Source of the DNA: Caballeronia sp. GAFFF1
GTDB taxonomy: Bacteria; Pseudomonadota; Gammaproteobacteria; Burkholderiales; Burkholderiaceae
Reading direction: 5' to 3'
Assembly: GCF_023630705.1 (NCBI RefSeq)
Contig: NZ_JALQEM010000019.1
Coordinates: 62,001 to 126,000, forward strand
DNA: 64,000 bases
Shown here: piece by piece, positions 7,272-17,095 of the stretch
Layout: every line of letters begins with the position of its first letter
Numbering within the stretch: position 1 is the first letter of the stretch
Translations under genes and position numbers: made by a program
The notes under the pieces: generated by a model
What the model was told of the DNA's origin: nothing
Databases searched by the model: none
The model's input: the letters and a program-made list of their open reading frames with translations, nothing else

Positions 7272-9158
7272 TCAGTTCGCCGCCTTCGCCTTCGTCACCT
7301 GCACGCTTTGCAGCACCGGCGCGGCGGCGGTCTGATACTCCGGCACCCATCTGCGCAGGTCGCGGCGCACTTCGTCGTCCGACAGCACGCGATGCTGCAT
7401 GAGCCACGGCAACAGTTCGTCGATGAACCCGTCCGGCACGCCCCGCGCCTGCGCGATGCGCAACTTCGGATGCGGCGTGCGCGTGGTGGTTTCGTCGTCG
7501 GCGAGCAGTTCTTCGTAGAGCTTTTCGCCCGGACGCAAACCCGTGAACACGATGCGAATCTGCTCTTCACTGTAGCCATAGAGGCGAATCAGGTCGCGCG
7601 CCAGATCGACGATGCGCACCGGCTGCCCCATGTCGAGAATGAAGATTTCGCCGCCGCGCCCCATGCTCGATGCCTGCAAGACCAGCTGCGCGGCTTCGGG
7701 AATCGTCATGAAGAAGCGCGTGATTTCCGGATGCGTGACCGTCACCGGGCCGCCCTTCGCGATCTGCTGCTGGAACTTCGGGATCACGCTGCCCGCGCTG
7801 CCGAGCACGTTGCCGAAGCGCACGGTCTCGAACTGCGTGCGCGGCGCGGTTTGCTGCAACGCCTGACACGTCATCTCGGCGAGGCGCTTGCTCGCGCCCA
7901 TCACGTTGGTCGGATTGACGGCCTTGTCCGTGGAAATGAGCACGAAATGCCGCACGTCGTGACGGATTGCCGACCGCGCGACGCGCAGCGTGCCGAGCAC
8001 GTTGTTGCGCACGGCCTGCCATGCGTTCTGTTCTTCCATCAGCGGCACGTGCTTGTAGGCCGCCGCATGAAACACGATATGCGGCGTGAAACGCGCCATC
8101 GTCTGATCGAGCAGCAGCGAGTCTTTCGCGTCGCCGACCACCGGCACTACCGAGAAGTCCGGAAACTTCTCGTGCAACTCTTCGATCAGGCGATACATCG
8201 CGTATTCGCTCAAGTCATAGGCGACGAGTTGCGCGGGCGAGAAACGCAGAATCTGCCGGCACAGCTCCGAACCGATGGAACCGCCCGCACCCGTCACCAT
8301 CACGACGCGACCGTGCAGCAGTTGCTCGACGTGCGGCATGTCGATCTTCACCGGCTCGCGGCCGAGCAGGTCTTCGAGGTCGATCTGGCGCACGCGCGAG
8401 AGGAAACCGCCCTCGCCTTGCGTCAACTGGTTGAGCGCGGGCAGCACCATCACCTTGACGCCCGCTCGCACGCAAAGCGTCGCGACGCGCCGCTGCTCGT
8501 CGACGGATGACGACGGAATCGCGATGATCGCGTAGTCGGTCTTGTACTGCTCCGCGACCTTCGACAAGTCGCTGAACGAGCCGAGCACCTTGTGGCCGAG
8601 CACTTCGCGGCCTTGCTTGGCGGGATCGTCGTCGAGCAGACCGACGAGACGCCATTCCGACGACCGCGCGAGTTCGCGCGCCAGCATCGCGCCCGCCGTG
8701 CCCGCGCCGAGCACGATTACCGGCTTGCCTTGTCCGACGAGGCCGCCGTACAAATAGAACTCCTTGCCCGCGCGATACAGCGCGCGCGCGCCGCCCATCG
8801 CAAGGAACAAAAACAACGGCGCGACGATCAGCACCGAGCGCGGAATCACGGGCGTGGGCTGCGCCATCACCGCGCCGATCATCACGACGAGCGCGCCGAC
8901 CGCGACCGATTTGGAGATGCGCATCAGATCCGGCAGGCTCGCGAACACCCACATGCCGCGATACAGCCCGAAGACGCGGAACATGACACCGTACACGGGC
9001 AGCACCCACGTCAGCGCAACCAGCGCGCCGTGCCGGAAGTCGTGCGGCACCGTGCCGTTGAAGCGGATTAGGTAAGCGGCGAGCCAGGTGCCTGCGACCG
9101 CGCAAAGGTCGAACGTGAAGGCGCCTGCGGAAAGCCATGAAGCTTTGGATCGAATCAT
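7272..9158 (-). CDS. wbiI: Nucleotide-sugar 4,6-dehydratase/epimerase, WbpM/WbiI/CapD family
   Basis: A 628-residue membrane-anchored SDR enzyme. About four N-terminal transmembrane helices come first, then a CoA-binding-like Rossmann domain (VIVLGAGTAGAML near 146), then the catalytic domain with TGAGGSIGSELC near 286, AAYKHVPLME and STDKAVNPTNVMG near 406. This is the architecture of WbpM, which converts UDP-GlcNAc to the 4-keto-6-deoxy sugar for QuiNAc or FucNAc. With the reductase-like wbiG and the GT4 wbiH upstream it forms the end of the locus, as in the Burkholderia wbiG-H-I order; the symbol rests on that match. A role at the inner membrane is expected. Confidence 0.88.
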   Translation of the reverse strand: MIRSKASWLSAGAFTFDLCAVAGTWLAAYLIRFNGTVPHDFRHGALVALTWVLPVYGVMFRVFGLYRGMWVFASLPDLMRISKSVAVGALVVMIGAVMAQPTPVIPRSVLIVAPLFLFLAMGGARALYRAGKEFYLYGGLVGQGKPVIVLGAGTAGAMLARELARSSEWRLVGLLDDDPAKQGREVLGHKVLGSFSDLSKVAEQYKTDYAIIAIPSSSVDEQRRVATLCVRAGVKVMVLPALNQLTQGEGGFLSRVRQIDLEDLLGREPVKIDMPHVEQLLHGRVVMVTGAGGSIGSELCRQILRFSPAQLVAYDLSEYAMYRLIEELHEKFPDFSVVPVVGDAKDSLLLDQTMARFTPHIVFHAAAYKHVPLMEEQNAWQAVRNNVLGTLRVARSAIRHDVRHFVLISTDKAVNPTNVMGASKRLAEMTCQALQQTAPRTQFETVRFGNVLGSAGSVIPKFQQQIAKGGPVTVTHPEITRFFMTIPEAAQLVLQASSMGRGGEIFILDMGQPVRIVDLARDLIRLYGYSEEQIRIVFTGLRPGEKLYEELLADDETTTRTPHPKLRIAQARGVPDGFIDELLPWLMQHRVLSDDEVRRDLRRWVPEYQTAAAPVLQSVQVTKAKAAN

Positions 9159-9169
9159 CCGCGACTACC

Positions 9170-10204
9170 TTAAGAGTGTTCGGAGGCAAGCGCCGCATGG
9201 CGCCGCCAGTATGTATCGACTGCGAGTCCCGCCACCACCAGAACGATAGCCCAGGCCGCGACCGCCGCCCACTGCGCCACTGGCGCAAGCGCGAGCGCCC
9301 AGTTGGCGAGCGCGACGCCCGCCAGCATCAGCGCGTACCACGCGAGCGCGGTGCGAGCGTGGCCGACGCCGAGCCGCACCATGCGCTGATAGTAATGCTC
9401 GCGATGCGCCTGCCAGAACTGCTCGCCCCGCGCGAGCCGCCGCAGCAGCGTGACCGATGCATCCCCAATGAACGGCGCAAACACCAGCGCTGGGAACCAC
9501 ACCGGCCACGTGCCCTTCAGCCAGCCCCAATAACCGAGCGCCCCTGCCAGGAATCCTAGAGGAATCGACCCTGAATCGCCTAGAAATATTCGTGCCGGAT
9601 GGAAGTTGAAGAGCAGAAATCCCGCCGCCGCGCCCGCGATGGCGGCGCTGGCGATGCCCAGATCGATCTGCGGCACGGGGCCGGATAGCGCCGCGACCGC
9701 GTAGCCGCCGAAGCCGATGAGCGCCATGCCGCCCGCGAGCCCGTCCGAACCGTCCATGAAGTTGTAGAGATTGACGAGCCAGACCATCAGGAAGCCGACC
9801 GCGACCAGCGCCCACCAGGGCACCGGAGCCGGGTTCAGCGCGATCAACAATGCCACGGCGGCGACATGCGCCCCGAACCGCACCCGCGCAGGCAGGCCGC
9901 GGCGGTCATCGATCTGCGACACGGCGGCGAGCGCGGCGGCGAGCACTGCGGCGAGCCACATCGACGGCGTGAGCAACAGCATCGCGATGACGGCGACCGG
10001 CACGATACCCCAGCCGCCCACGCGCGGCGTCGGGCGGGTGTGCAGCGAACGATCGTTCGGGATATCGGTGGCGAGCCGCCACGCGAGACCGGTGCGCAGC
10101 AGCGCGAAAAGGATCGACGCGCAGACTCCGAGCGACGCAGCCGCGACCCATACGGCTGCTGTCCACGGCGAATGCACGAGGAAAGGAAACAGCGAGGCAC
10201 TCAT
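9170..10204 (-). CDS. wbiH: Undecaprenyl-phosphate sugar-1-phosphate transferase (GT4, WecA/WbpL/WbiH-like)
   Basis: A 344-residue polytopic membrane protein of the WecA/MraY superfamily, which moves a HexNAc-1-phosphate from a UDP-sugar onto undecaprenyl phosphate to begin an O-antigen repeat. Visible signatures are ISQIDDRRGLPA-type DD residues, NLYNFMDGSDGLAGG, and FHPARIFLGDSGS in the cytoplasmic loops. I use the start MSASLFPF at 10204; the open frame extends to 10282 with a charged, unlikely N-terminus. It starts 123 bases after wbiG ends and stops 11 bases before wbiI, so it is probably co-transcribed. The likely substrate is the sugar made by WbiI/WbiG. Confidence 0.87.
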   Translation of the reverse strand: MSASLFPFLVHSPWTAAVWVAAASLGVCASILFALLRTGLAWRLATDIPNDRSLHTRPTPRVGGWGIVPVAVIAMLLLTPSMWLAAVLAAALAAVSQIDDRRGLPARVRFGAHVAAVALLIALNPAPVPWWALVAVGFLMVWLVNLYNFMDGSDGLAGGMALIGFGGYAVAALSGPVPQIDLGIASAAIAGAAAGFLLFNFHPARIFLGDSGSIPLGFLAGALGYWGWLKGTWPVWFPALVFAPFIGDASVTLLRRLARGEQFWQAHREHYYQRMVRLGVGHARTALAWYALMLAGVALANWALALAPVAQWAAVAAWAIVLVVAGLAVDTYWRRHAALASEHS

Positions 10205-10327
10205 TTCCCGATTGGCCTTGTGTACGTTTTTTAACCTAAGCCGATGATGCCGGTTTCGCGCTGACCCGCGTGTTACCGGCACTTATCGGTTGTTACCGGA
10301 CGTTATCTCGCCGCGATCCGGCGGGAA

Positions 10328-11284
10328 TCAGCGTCCTTGTGCCGCACGTTGCTGGAGAAACCACGCGGCGGTGGCTGCGAGACCCGCCTCCAGCGAGTAC
10401 GAGGGGCGCCAGCCTAGCACATTGCGGATATGGGTCGAATCGACACGCAAGCTGCCGGTGAGCCGCTCGATCTGCGCGGTTTTGCCGGTGAGGCGCCCCG
10501 CCGCCTGCAACAGCCCGACCGGCACGGGCAGAAGACGCGCCGGACGTTTCAGATGATGCCCGAGCCGCCGCGCGAGTTCGGCGACGCCGGGATCTTCGCC
10601 GTCGGTCACGTGGAAGATCTGGCCGGCCGCGCGGGGATTCGTCGCGCATTCGACGAGCGCGCTCGCCAGGTTATCGACATAGACGAGGCTTCTTTGCGCC
10701 GTCACCGCGCCGATGGGCAGCGGCATGCCCTTCTCGACGGCCCGCATCAGCGCCAGAAAGTTGGCGCGCACCTCGGGACCGTAGACGAGCGGCGGACGCG
10801 CGATGACGATTTCGAGCCCGGTGCGCGCGCCGAACTCCTGAAGCCTGACTTCGGCTTCCGCTTTGGAGACGCCATACGCGTCCGGCGGATGTCGCTCGTC
10901 GGTTTCCTTCAGCGGCTCGCCGTGGTCGAACTCCGCGAGCGCCTTGATGCTGCTCACGAAGACGAAGCGCGTCGCGCCGGCGCGGCGGGCGGCGTCGGCG
11001 GTCTTCAGCGCGCCGTCGACATTGACCGCGCGGAAGGCGGCGAGCGGATCGGCGGCGGCGTCGCGCATGACGTGCACGCGCGCGGCGAGGTGAATCACCG
11101 CGTCGCAGCCTTCGAAGATGGCGGGCGTGATGGCTTCGAGCGAAGCAACCTGCACGGTCTGCGGGCCGGCTTTCTGCCGGACGATGCCGAGCGGCTCCTT
11201 GCCCGCATCGAGCAACGCCCGCGTGACCGCGCGGCCGACGAAGCCGTTCGCTCCCGTAACGGCGATGCGCCCGGTCATAGCCAT
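10328..11284 (-). CDS. wbiG: NAD-dependent epimerase/4-ketoreductase, WbiG/WbpV-like
   Basis: A 318-residue extended SDR enzyme. The NAD-binding TGANGFVGRAV is at residues 9-19 and the catalytic YGVSKAEAE gives the YxxxK motif; FVFVSSIKA carries the Ser. Enzymes of this group reduce or epimerise the 4-keto-6-deoxy-HexNAc made by the WbpM/WbiI dehydratase to UDP-QuiNAc or UDP-FucNAc. The start overlaps the end of the GT2 gene at 11275 by ten bases, pointing to translational coupling. Position in a wbiG-wbiH-wbiI string supports the name. Which sugar stereoisomer results cannot be read from sequence. Confidence 0.82.
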   Translation of the reverse strand: MAMTGRIAVTGANGFVGRAVTRALLDAGKEPLGIVRQKAGPQTVQVASLEAITPAIFEGCDAVIHLAARVHVMRDAAADPLAAFRAVNVDGALKTADAARRAGATRFVFVSSIKALAEFDHGEPLKETDERHPPDAYGVSKAEAEVRLQEFGARTGLEIVIARPPLVYGPEVRANFLALMRAVEKGMPLPIGAVTAQRSLVYVDNLASALVECATNPRAAGQIFHVTDGEDPGVAELARRLGHHLKRPARLLPVPVGLLQAAGRLTGKTAQIERLTGSLRVDSTHIRNVLGWRPSYSLEAGLAATAAWFLQQRAAQGR

Positions 11285-12123
11285 TTCCAGCCGAAGCGGC
11301 TAAAGAACTTGTACGCCGACGCGATGAAGAGCTTGATGTGCGTCCAGCCCTTGCCGGCCGCGTCGCCGCCGTGATGCAGCACGCGCACGGACGGCACGTA
11401 GGCTACGCGCGCGACGTCGTGCGTGCGCAGGCTCAGATCGTAATCTTCGAAATAGAGGAAATAGCGTGGATCAAACCCGCCGAGCTTTTTCAGGACTTCC
11501 GTGCGAAAGAGCATGAAGCAGCCGCTGACGATGGGCGGGTCCCAGACGATGTCCTTGTCTCCGATCACGTCGCGCATTTCGTATCGCGCGAGTCGCGCTT
11601 TGAATGGCGCTCGCAGGCTGCGCGGAAGGAAGCCGCGAATGAACAGGTCGAAAACCGTCGGGTAGCGGCGGCAGAGGAATTGCCGGCTGCCGTCGTCTTC
11701 GATGATCTGCGGCGAAAGGAGGCCGACTTCCGGGTGCGCGTCCATGAAGTCGATCGCGTGGCTCAGTGCGTCGGCGTCCAGTTCGATGTCGGGGTTCAGG
11801 ATCAAGTGGTAACGGCTCGATGCGCGCTCGATCGCGAGGTTGTGGCCGCGGCCGTAGCCGACGTTGCCCTGGCCTTCGATGAGCTCGACCTGGATTCGCG
11901 CTTGCCCGGCGAGCGCGGACCAGTCTATCGCCTCGTCTGTTCCGTTGTTGATGAGATAGAGCGGCGTCGAGCCGGCTTGCGTGGCAACGCGCGTCGGAGT
12001 CAAAGCGGTACCCAGCGTATGGAGCGTGCGCTCGAGAAGCCGACGGTGTGGGCGATAGACGACGAGAGAGACGCTTATCGGTTGGCGCGGCGTGGCCTTA
12101 TTGAATTCGGCGTTCAACTGCAT
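11275..12123 (-). CDS. Family 2 glycosyltransferase, WbbL/rhamnosyltransferase-like
   Basis: A 282-residue GT-A glycosyltransferase. Motifs are VSLVVYRPHRRLLERTL at the start, NVGYGRGHNLAIE, LILNPDIELDAD as the metal-site strand, GCFMLFRTEVLKKLGGFDPRYFLYFEDYDLSLR as the acceptor region. This pattern is typical of WbbL-like rhamnosyltransferases. Because the locus makes dTDP-L-rhamnose, rhamnose transfer to the HexNAc initiated by WbiH is a reasonable guess. It overlaps wbiG by ten bases. A C-terminal hydrophobic patch may attach it to the membrane. A 234-base gap separates it from the next minus-strand gene. Confidence 0.82.
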   Translation of the reverse strand: MQLNAEFNKATPRQPISVSLVVYRPHRRLLERTLHTLGTALTPTRVATQAGSTPLYLINNGTDEAIDWSALAGQARIQVELIEGQGNVGYGRGHNLAIERASSRYHLILNPDIELDADALSHAIDFMDAHPEVGLLSPQIIEDDGSRQFLCRRYPTVFDLFIRGFLPRSLRAPFKARLARYEMRDVIGDKDIVWDPPIVSGCFMLFRTEVLKKLGGFDPRYFLYFEDYDLSLRTHDVARVAYVPSVRVLHHGGDAAGKGWTHIKLFIASAYKFFSRFGWKWL

Positions 12124-12357
12124 CCTTCATTGATGGAGGTTCAAAACCTGCCCGTGCCGATGATACGGGCGCTTCACGGACCGGTGTCGTATTTTCGCGC
12201 AGATGACCGCGCGGCAGGAAGTCGTTATTCGTGCACCTTCTTGCGTGGGTTTGGGCACGCGCGCGCCGTCCAGATCGAGCGCTCGACGCAATCACGCTGT
12301 CATCGTGAAACTGGCTTGCTCCGGTGTACATCAACTCCGGTTTGCAGGCGCACCGGT

Positions 12358-13794
12358 TCACTGAAGGTAGAAACGCTGAATGACGACCGGAACGAGCGAA
12401 GCGAAGCTGAACAGTGGAAACATCGCGACAGACGCAACCATGACCGACCGGCAGCGCATAAGGCTCCGCGATTGCGCGGCCTGCTTCGAATGCAGCGATG
12501 GCAAGGCCAGTGCGAGCAGCGGGAAAACCGCGAGGAAGTAGCGGCCTTGCACGCCCATCACCGCCGGGCCGCTCACCGCCGTCCACGCGAGGTACAGCGA
12601 TGCGAAGATCATCAGGATCGTTGCGAAGACCGCCAGAAGCGGCACCGCTGATGCGGCTCGCTCGCGTCTCCGAGCGCCATCGGATATCAGGCAACCGACG
12701 GCTAACGCAATACAAAGCATCACGAATGCAACGACGTAATAACCGCGGCGAAAGTAGGTGTCGAGCCAACCGAGCGCACCGACGAAGCTCTGAAAATAGA
12801 ACGCTCCGTTCAGCTTCAAGGTCGTGGCGGCGATCGCAAACACTTTGCCCGGATGCCGGGAAAGGTAGAGCAGTTGCTTCGATACCGAATGAGAAGGCCC
12901 GAAGTCGGACCACGCGTGGTATCCGAAGGCAATCACCGCCAGGGCCGACAACGCGACCGTCATCGCAACGAAAACTAGGCGGCGACCCCACTCATACCTG
13001 TCCGGTCGATCGGACATGTTCAGGCCCGGATGCAGCAGCATGACGACCAAACCTGCAAGAGGCGGCCGCGCCGATATGCACATCACAAGCGCCGCGACAA
13101 CGAGCGCAGCGTACTTGCCGGCGAATGCGCGCTGATCGTGAATGAGTCTGTCCATCGCAGCGATGATGAGGAAGCAGAGCGGCAGCACAGTGACCTCCTG
13201 GCTCACCGACGAATAGATCATCATCGTTGTCGGCAACAACGCCGTCGCGAAAATCAGAATGGACGTGCGGCGCGAGATCGCGACAGCCAGAACCGTCGAT
13301 GCGATGCTGAACAGAAGCCCCGTCGCACAGGCAAGTGCATATGTGCTGTGTACGCGCATGCCGGCGGCACGCCCAACGGCAATGGCGAGAGCCTGCGGCA
13401 CGTAGGCGAACGCCGGATAGATTGCGGTATTCGGAAAGCTGACTCTCTCCATGCGCCCGGACCAGACGAGGTCGTCGGTGGCCGTTCGCAGAGCGCTCGT
13501 CGCCTTGACCTCCGCGTGAAACGGCATCTTCGAATACGCGTTCGCAAAAGCAATGGCGGAAGCGTCAACGTCCCCGCCCGACGTGTCGTCGTATCTCTGG
13601 CCGAATAAATGGCCCTCCGAGATCTGAGCGGAGCGAAAGAAATGCGCGAGCGCATCGGGCGTCTGAAACGGTGGCGTAGCCAGCAGAAGAAATATCCCAC
13701 AGGCCAGCGAGTAAGCGAGCAACAGCGCGCAGAGCTTTACGGGCAGTGGCAGGCGCGCGATCTGGCAAAACGCTGAAACGGATTCCGTCGGCAT
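12358..13794 (-). CDS. DUF2142 family polytopic membrane protein
   Basis: A 478-residue protein with ten or more predicted transmembrane segments. An early loop holds PPFQTPDALAHFFRSAQISEGH, which is characteristic of DUF2142, a family found in polysaccharide loci and resembling GT-C membrane glycosyltransferases. The start at 13794 is the first ATG; a longer frame would use a TTG at 13857. It is divergent from the gtrB-like gene and may glycosylate lipid-linked sugar in the periplasm. Its activity and sugar are not known from sequence. Confidence 0.72.
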   Translation of the reverse strand: MPTESVSAFCQIARLPLPVKLCALLLAYSLACGIFLLLATPPFQTPDALAHFFRSAQISEGHLFGQRYDDTSGGDVDASAIAFANAYSKMPFHAEVKATSALRTATDDLVWSGRMERVSFPNTAIYPAFAYVPQALAIAVGRAAGMRVHSTYALACATGLLFSIASTVLAVAISRRTSILIFATALLPTTMMIYSSVSQEVTVLPLCFLIIAAMDRLIHDQRAFAGKYAALVVAALVMCISARPPLAGLVVMLLHPGLNMSDRPDRYEWGRRLVFVAMTVALSALAVIAFGYHAWSDFGPSHSVSKQLLYLSRHPGKVFAIAATTLKLNGAFYFQSFVGALGWLDTYFRRGYYVVAFVMLCIALAVGCLISDGARRRERAASAVPLLAVFATILMIFASLYLAWTAVSGPAVMGVQGRYFLAVFPLLALALPSLHSKQAAQSRSLMRCRSVMVASVAMFPLFSFASLVPVVIQRFYLQ

Positions 13795-14061
13795 GAGAGT
13801 CGTGTTCGATTGAAGTTCGGGATCCACGGCGGCTTCTCGTCCGCGCGTGCCCGCCAATCCAGCCCGGTGGCCGGCATTCTAACGCGCCACTGTCGCTGGT
13901 CTGCGGTCACTGTCGAGCGAACCGCAGCCGCATTGCCCGGCCGTCACGAGTCGCGTGGCGCAGGCACTCGTTGTCGAGCGGCGGACCACTACGACTACAA
14001 TACGCACGCCGGCGCAGCCCTTGTTCGCCAGCCGCAGCCTTGTACTCAATGTCGAGTGTCT

Positions 14062-15015
14062 ATGCTTCAATCTACAAAACCGCTTCGCACCGCTGTCGTC
14101 ATTCCTTGCTACAACGAGGCCGCTGCGATTGCAACCGTCGTGAGAGACTTTCGAACAAGTCTGCCGCACGCGGACATCGTCGTGTTCGACAACAACTCGA
14201 GCGATAACACTGCGAGCGTCGCACGCAACGCAGGCGCAAGCGTCATATCCGTCTCGCTGCAGGGAAAAGGCAACGTCGTGCGCAGGATGTTCGCAGACGT
14301 CGATGCGGACATTTACGTGATGGTAGACGGCGACGCAACCTACGATGCGTCGGCGGCACCCGCGCTGATCGAGACGCTTCTTCGCAACCGGCTCGACATG
14401 GTGGTCGGCTCACGCTTGTCCGACGAGCAAACCGCCTATCGCCTCGGGCACCGGTTTGGAAACGTGTTGCTGACGCAATGCGCGGCTGCCATCTTCGGCC
14501 GGACATTCAAGGACATGCTGTCGGGCTACCGCGTCTTCTCACGGCGGTTCGCTCGAAGCTTTCCTGCTCACTCGGCGGGTTTCGAGATCGAGACAGAGTT
14601 GACGGTCCATGCGTTGGGCCTGCGCATGCCGGTTGCGGAAATCGTGACCAACTACAAGTCGCGCCCTGAAGGTTCGACGAGCAAGCTGAACACCTATCGC
14701 GACGGGCTTCGGATCTTGCTCATGATCGGCAGGTTGTTCAAGTCGGAGAAGCCACTGGCTTTCTTCACGGCCGGCTTCCTCGTCTGCACGCTGATGTCGG
14801 TCGGCTTCGCGATCCCGGTGTTCGAAACTTTCGTCAAAACGGGGCTGGTACCGAGAATTCCTACCGTGATCCTCAGCAGCGGCCTCATGCTGCTGGGTGC
14901 CATCCTGCTCATTTGCGGCATCGTGCTCGATACCGTCACGCGGGGGCGCAATGAGATGAAGCACCTCGCTTACCTGTCGTCTCCCCCGCTGGCGAGCGAA
15001 TTCGACAATGACTGA
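14062..15015 (+). CDS. gtrB: GtrB-like bactoprenyl-phosphate glycosyltransferase (GT2)
   Basis: A 317-residue GT2 of the dolichol-phosphate-mannose synthase type. It has TAVVIPCYNEAAAIA, VFDNNSSDNTASVA and VMVDGDATYDASA in the N-terminal catalytic domain. Two C-terminal transmembrane helices follow (about 235-262 and 275-297). This layout matches GtrB, which loads glucose onto undecaprenyl phosphate. The start at 14062 directly precedes the catalytic fold; the frame is open upstream but non-homologous in character. It overlaps gtrA by eight bases. Together with gtrA and the GT-C gene it makes a three-gene O-antigen modification module on the strand opposite to the main locus. Confidence 0.85.
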   Translation: MLQSTKPLRTAVVIPCYNEAAAIATVVRDFRTSLPHADIVVFDNNSSDNTASVARNAGASVISVSLQGKGNVVRRMFADVDADIYVMVDGDATYDASAAPALIETLLRNRLDMVVGSRLSDEQTAYRLGHRFGNVLLTQCAAAIFGRTFKDMLSGYRVFSRRFARSFPAHSAGFEIETELTVHALGLRMPVAEIVTNYKSRPEGSTSKLNTYRDGLRILLMIGRLFKSEKPLAFFTAGFLVCTLMSVGFAIPVFETFVKTGLVPRIPTVILSSGLMLLGAILLICGIVLDTVTRGRNEMKHLAYLSSPPLASEFDND

Positions 15016-15400
15016 CTGGCAGTCTCAGTTCATTCGCTTCGGGGTTGCGGGAGCCATTGGCTTTTTCGTCGATGCTGGCGTGCTATACGCGGCATTGGGG
15101 CTCGGAGCGGGGCCGCACATCGGACGCGTCATCTCATTTCTTTGCGCTGCATTCGTCACCTGGCGAATCAATCGGCGCTACACGTTCACGACTGAAACAG
15201 GACGCTCGGCCTCGCGTGAATGGATCGAATATCTGCTCGCGATGTCGGCGGGCGGCGCGGTCAACTACATCGCGTACGCGATCGCCCTGCGCCTTCTGCA
15301 TGACGGCGCTTATCGCCCGGGAACGGCAGTCGCCATCGGTTCGCTTGCAGGCATGTGTGTGAATTTCGCGGCAGCCAAGTTCTGGGCCTTCAGAAACTGA
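15008..15400 (+). CDS. gtrA: GtrA-family flippase-like membrane protein
   Basis: A 130-residue protein with four transmembrane helices typical of the GtrA/DPMS family. It has the characteristic FIRFGVAGAIGFFVDAGVLY start and WRINRRYTFT loop. GtrA proteins are thought to flip bactoprenyl-phosphate-glucose to the periplasmic face for O-antigen modification. It overlaps gtrB by eight bases, a coupled arrangement. The following membrane protein is the probable sugar-transferring partner. Confidence 0.88.
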   Translation: MTDWQSQFIRFGVAGAIGFFVDAGVLYAALGLGAGPHIGRVISFLCAAFVTWRINRRYTFTTETGRSASREWIEYLLAMSAGGAVNYIAYAIALRLLHDGAYRPGTAVAIGSLAGMCVNFAAAKFWAFRN

Positions 15401-15469
15401 AAAGCAGCACACATCTCGATGGATACGACGACGGCAAGCGATCGGACGCATAGGTTTCGACGCATCGAC

Positions 15470-17095
15470 ATGAACAGTCCGCGATCGCTCATGCGCGCGT
15501 CCTGGATCCTTCCACTGGTTTTCGGCTTGTTCTCGCTGGCTCAGGGCGCGGACGCCAACTGGGACTTACGCAATTATCACCTGTATAACGCGTTTGCTTT
15601 CCTTCACGGAAGGCTGTCGGTCGACCTGGCTCCTGCTGGTATGCAGAGCTATTTCAACCCGCTGCTGGACGTGCCCTATTACCTGATGACGATGCATCTG
15701 CCGCCCATGCTGGTGGCCTTCATCATGGGTGTCATGCACGGTTTGAACTTCGTCCTGCTGCTCGGAATCTGCCGCCTCACGCTGGACGATCTGCCCGAGA
15801 CCGCGAGGTATCGGACGCCTTTCTGGCTCGCCATCGCCGGCTGTCTGACGGCCAACTTCCTGTCTGGCATCGGCAACAGCATGGGCGATGATACGACTGC
15901 CCTCTTCAGCCTCGGCGCGCTGCTCGTGCTGTTGCAGGTGTGGCCACGACTCGCGCAGCGCAGCGCGCGCGTCATGGCAATGGTGGTGATTGCAGGGATC
16001 GTCTCCGGTGCAGGCGCCGGCCTCAAACTGACGACAGCCGTGTTCTCCGTCGCGTTGTGCGTCGGACTGCTCGTCGCTCCCGTGTCGTTGCCAAGGCGCG
16101 TGCTGACCGCGTTCCTCTTCGGCGTGGGCGTCTTGGCGGGACTCGCGCTCACTGGAGGCTTCTGGTTCGCGCAGATGTGGCATCAGTACGGCAATCCGCT
16201 CTATCCGCAGTTCAGCTCGGTTTTTCCGAGTCCACTCACCTCATCGGTGGCGATCGTAGATACGGTCTGGTTTCCCAAAAACGTGTGGGAATCCCTCGCA
16301 TGGCCATTCATCTTCTCGGTGGACCCGCGCCGAGTCGGACAAGCCCGTTTGCATCAAGTGATTTGGGCTTTGGCCTACGTTTGCTTCTGGTGGTGGGTGG
16401 GCGCGCGCGCCGTTCGGCGACTCAGACGCAAAGAAAGTGCGCCGTTGCCGCCCCGTGGCCGATACGTCATTGCATATGTGGCAATCGGCTATGTCGTGTG
16501 GATGAACGTCTTCAGCATTCAGCGCTACCTTGTCTCGATCGAACTCTGTCTGCCTCTCGTTATTTATCTGATGCTTCGCCAGATGACAACCTATGAGCGA
16601 GCGACCAAGCTGGCCAAGCGCGCATTTATCGCCTGCTCTATGCTGGTCGTGGCCGGCGGCGCGCATTCGTGGGGGCATGAACGTTGGTCGGGCAAGATGT
16701 TTTCTATCAATCTGCCTCCCCTCTCCGCTGCCGAAAGGACGACCGTCATCCTGACCGCCGGCGACCCGCCGCTCGGTTGGCTGGTTCCGATGTTTCCCGA
16801 ATCGGTCGCATTCGCCACGATCAGGTCAGCTTTCCCGCAAGCGCGGCCTGCGTACGACGAACGGATTCACGCGATGGCGCATTCGCGCGGCGGACCGGTG
16901 TATGCGCTGATCCCGGCCTACCTCGACAAAGGCGCGTACGATGCCGCGCGAAACGCGCGTGAGATCGCGGACTCACAGACTGCTCTCGCAGACTACGGCT
17001 TCGTGCTCGACGTCGGTTCTTGCAAGCTTTACGACGCCCGCATCGGAGCGGGAGTGTATCCGTATCAATGGTGTCGCGTGGAGAGCGCGCGGTAG
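15470..17095 (+). CDS. Polytopic membrane protein, probable GT-C glycosyltransferase of the gtr module
   Basis: A 541-residue protein with about ten hydrophobic segments and a long C-terminal soluble part. The first loop contains GADANWDLRNYHLYNAF, where acidic residues near the first helix resemble GT-C active sites. Start 15470 is chosen so that a membrane helix follows the initiator closely; an upstream ATG at 15419 has no ribosome-binding site. It sits 69 bases after gtrA. In phage and genomic gtr modules the third gene is the serotype-specific transferase, variable in sequence. I infer that role here. The sugar transferred is unknown. Confidence 0.68.
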   Translation: MNSPRSLMRASWILPLVFGLFSLAQGADANWDLRNYHLYNAFAFLHGRLSVDLAPAGMQSYFNPLLDVPYYLMTMHLPPMLVAFIMGVMHGLNFVLLLGICRLTLDDLPETARYRTPFWLAIAGCLTANFLSGIGNSMGDDTTALFSLGALLVLLQVWPRLAQRSARVMAMVVIAGIVSGAGAGLKLTTAVFSVALCVGLLVAPVSLPRRVLTAFLFGVGVLAGLALTGGFWFAQMWHQYGNPLYPQFSSVFPSPLTSSVAIVDTVWFPKNVWESLAWPFIFSVDPRRVGQARLHQVIWALAYVCFWWWVGARAVRRLRRKESAPLPPRGRYVIAYVAIGYVVWMNVFSIQRYLVSIELCLPLVIYLMLRQMTTYERATKLAKRAFIACSMLVVAGGAHSWGHERWSGKMFSINLPPLSAAERTTVILTAGDPPLGWLVPMFPESVAFATIRSAFPQARPAYDERIHAMAHSRGGPVYALIPAYLDKGAYDAARNAREIADSQTALADYGFVLDVGSCKLYDARIGAGVYPYQWCRVESAR

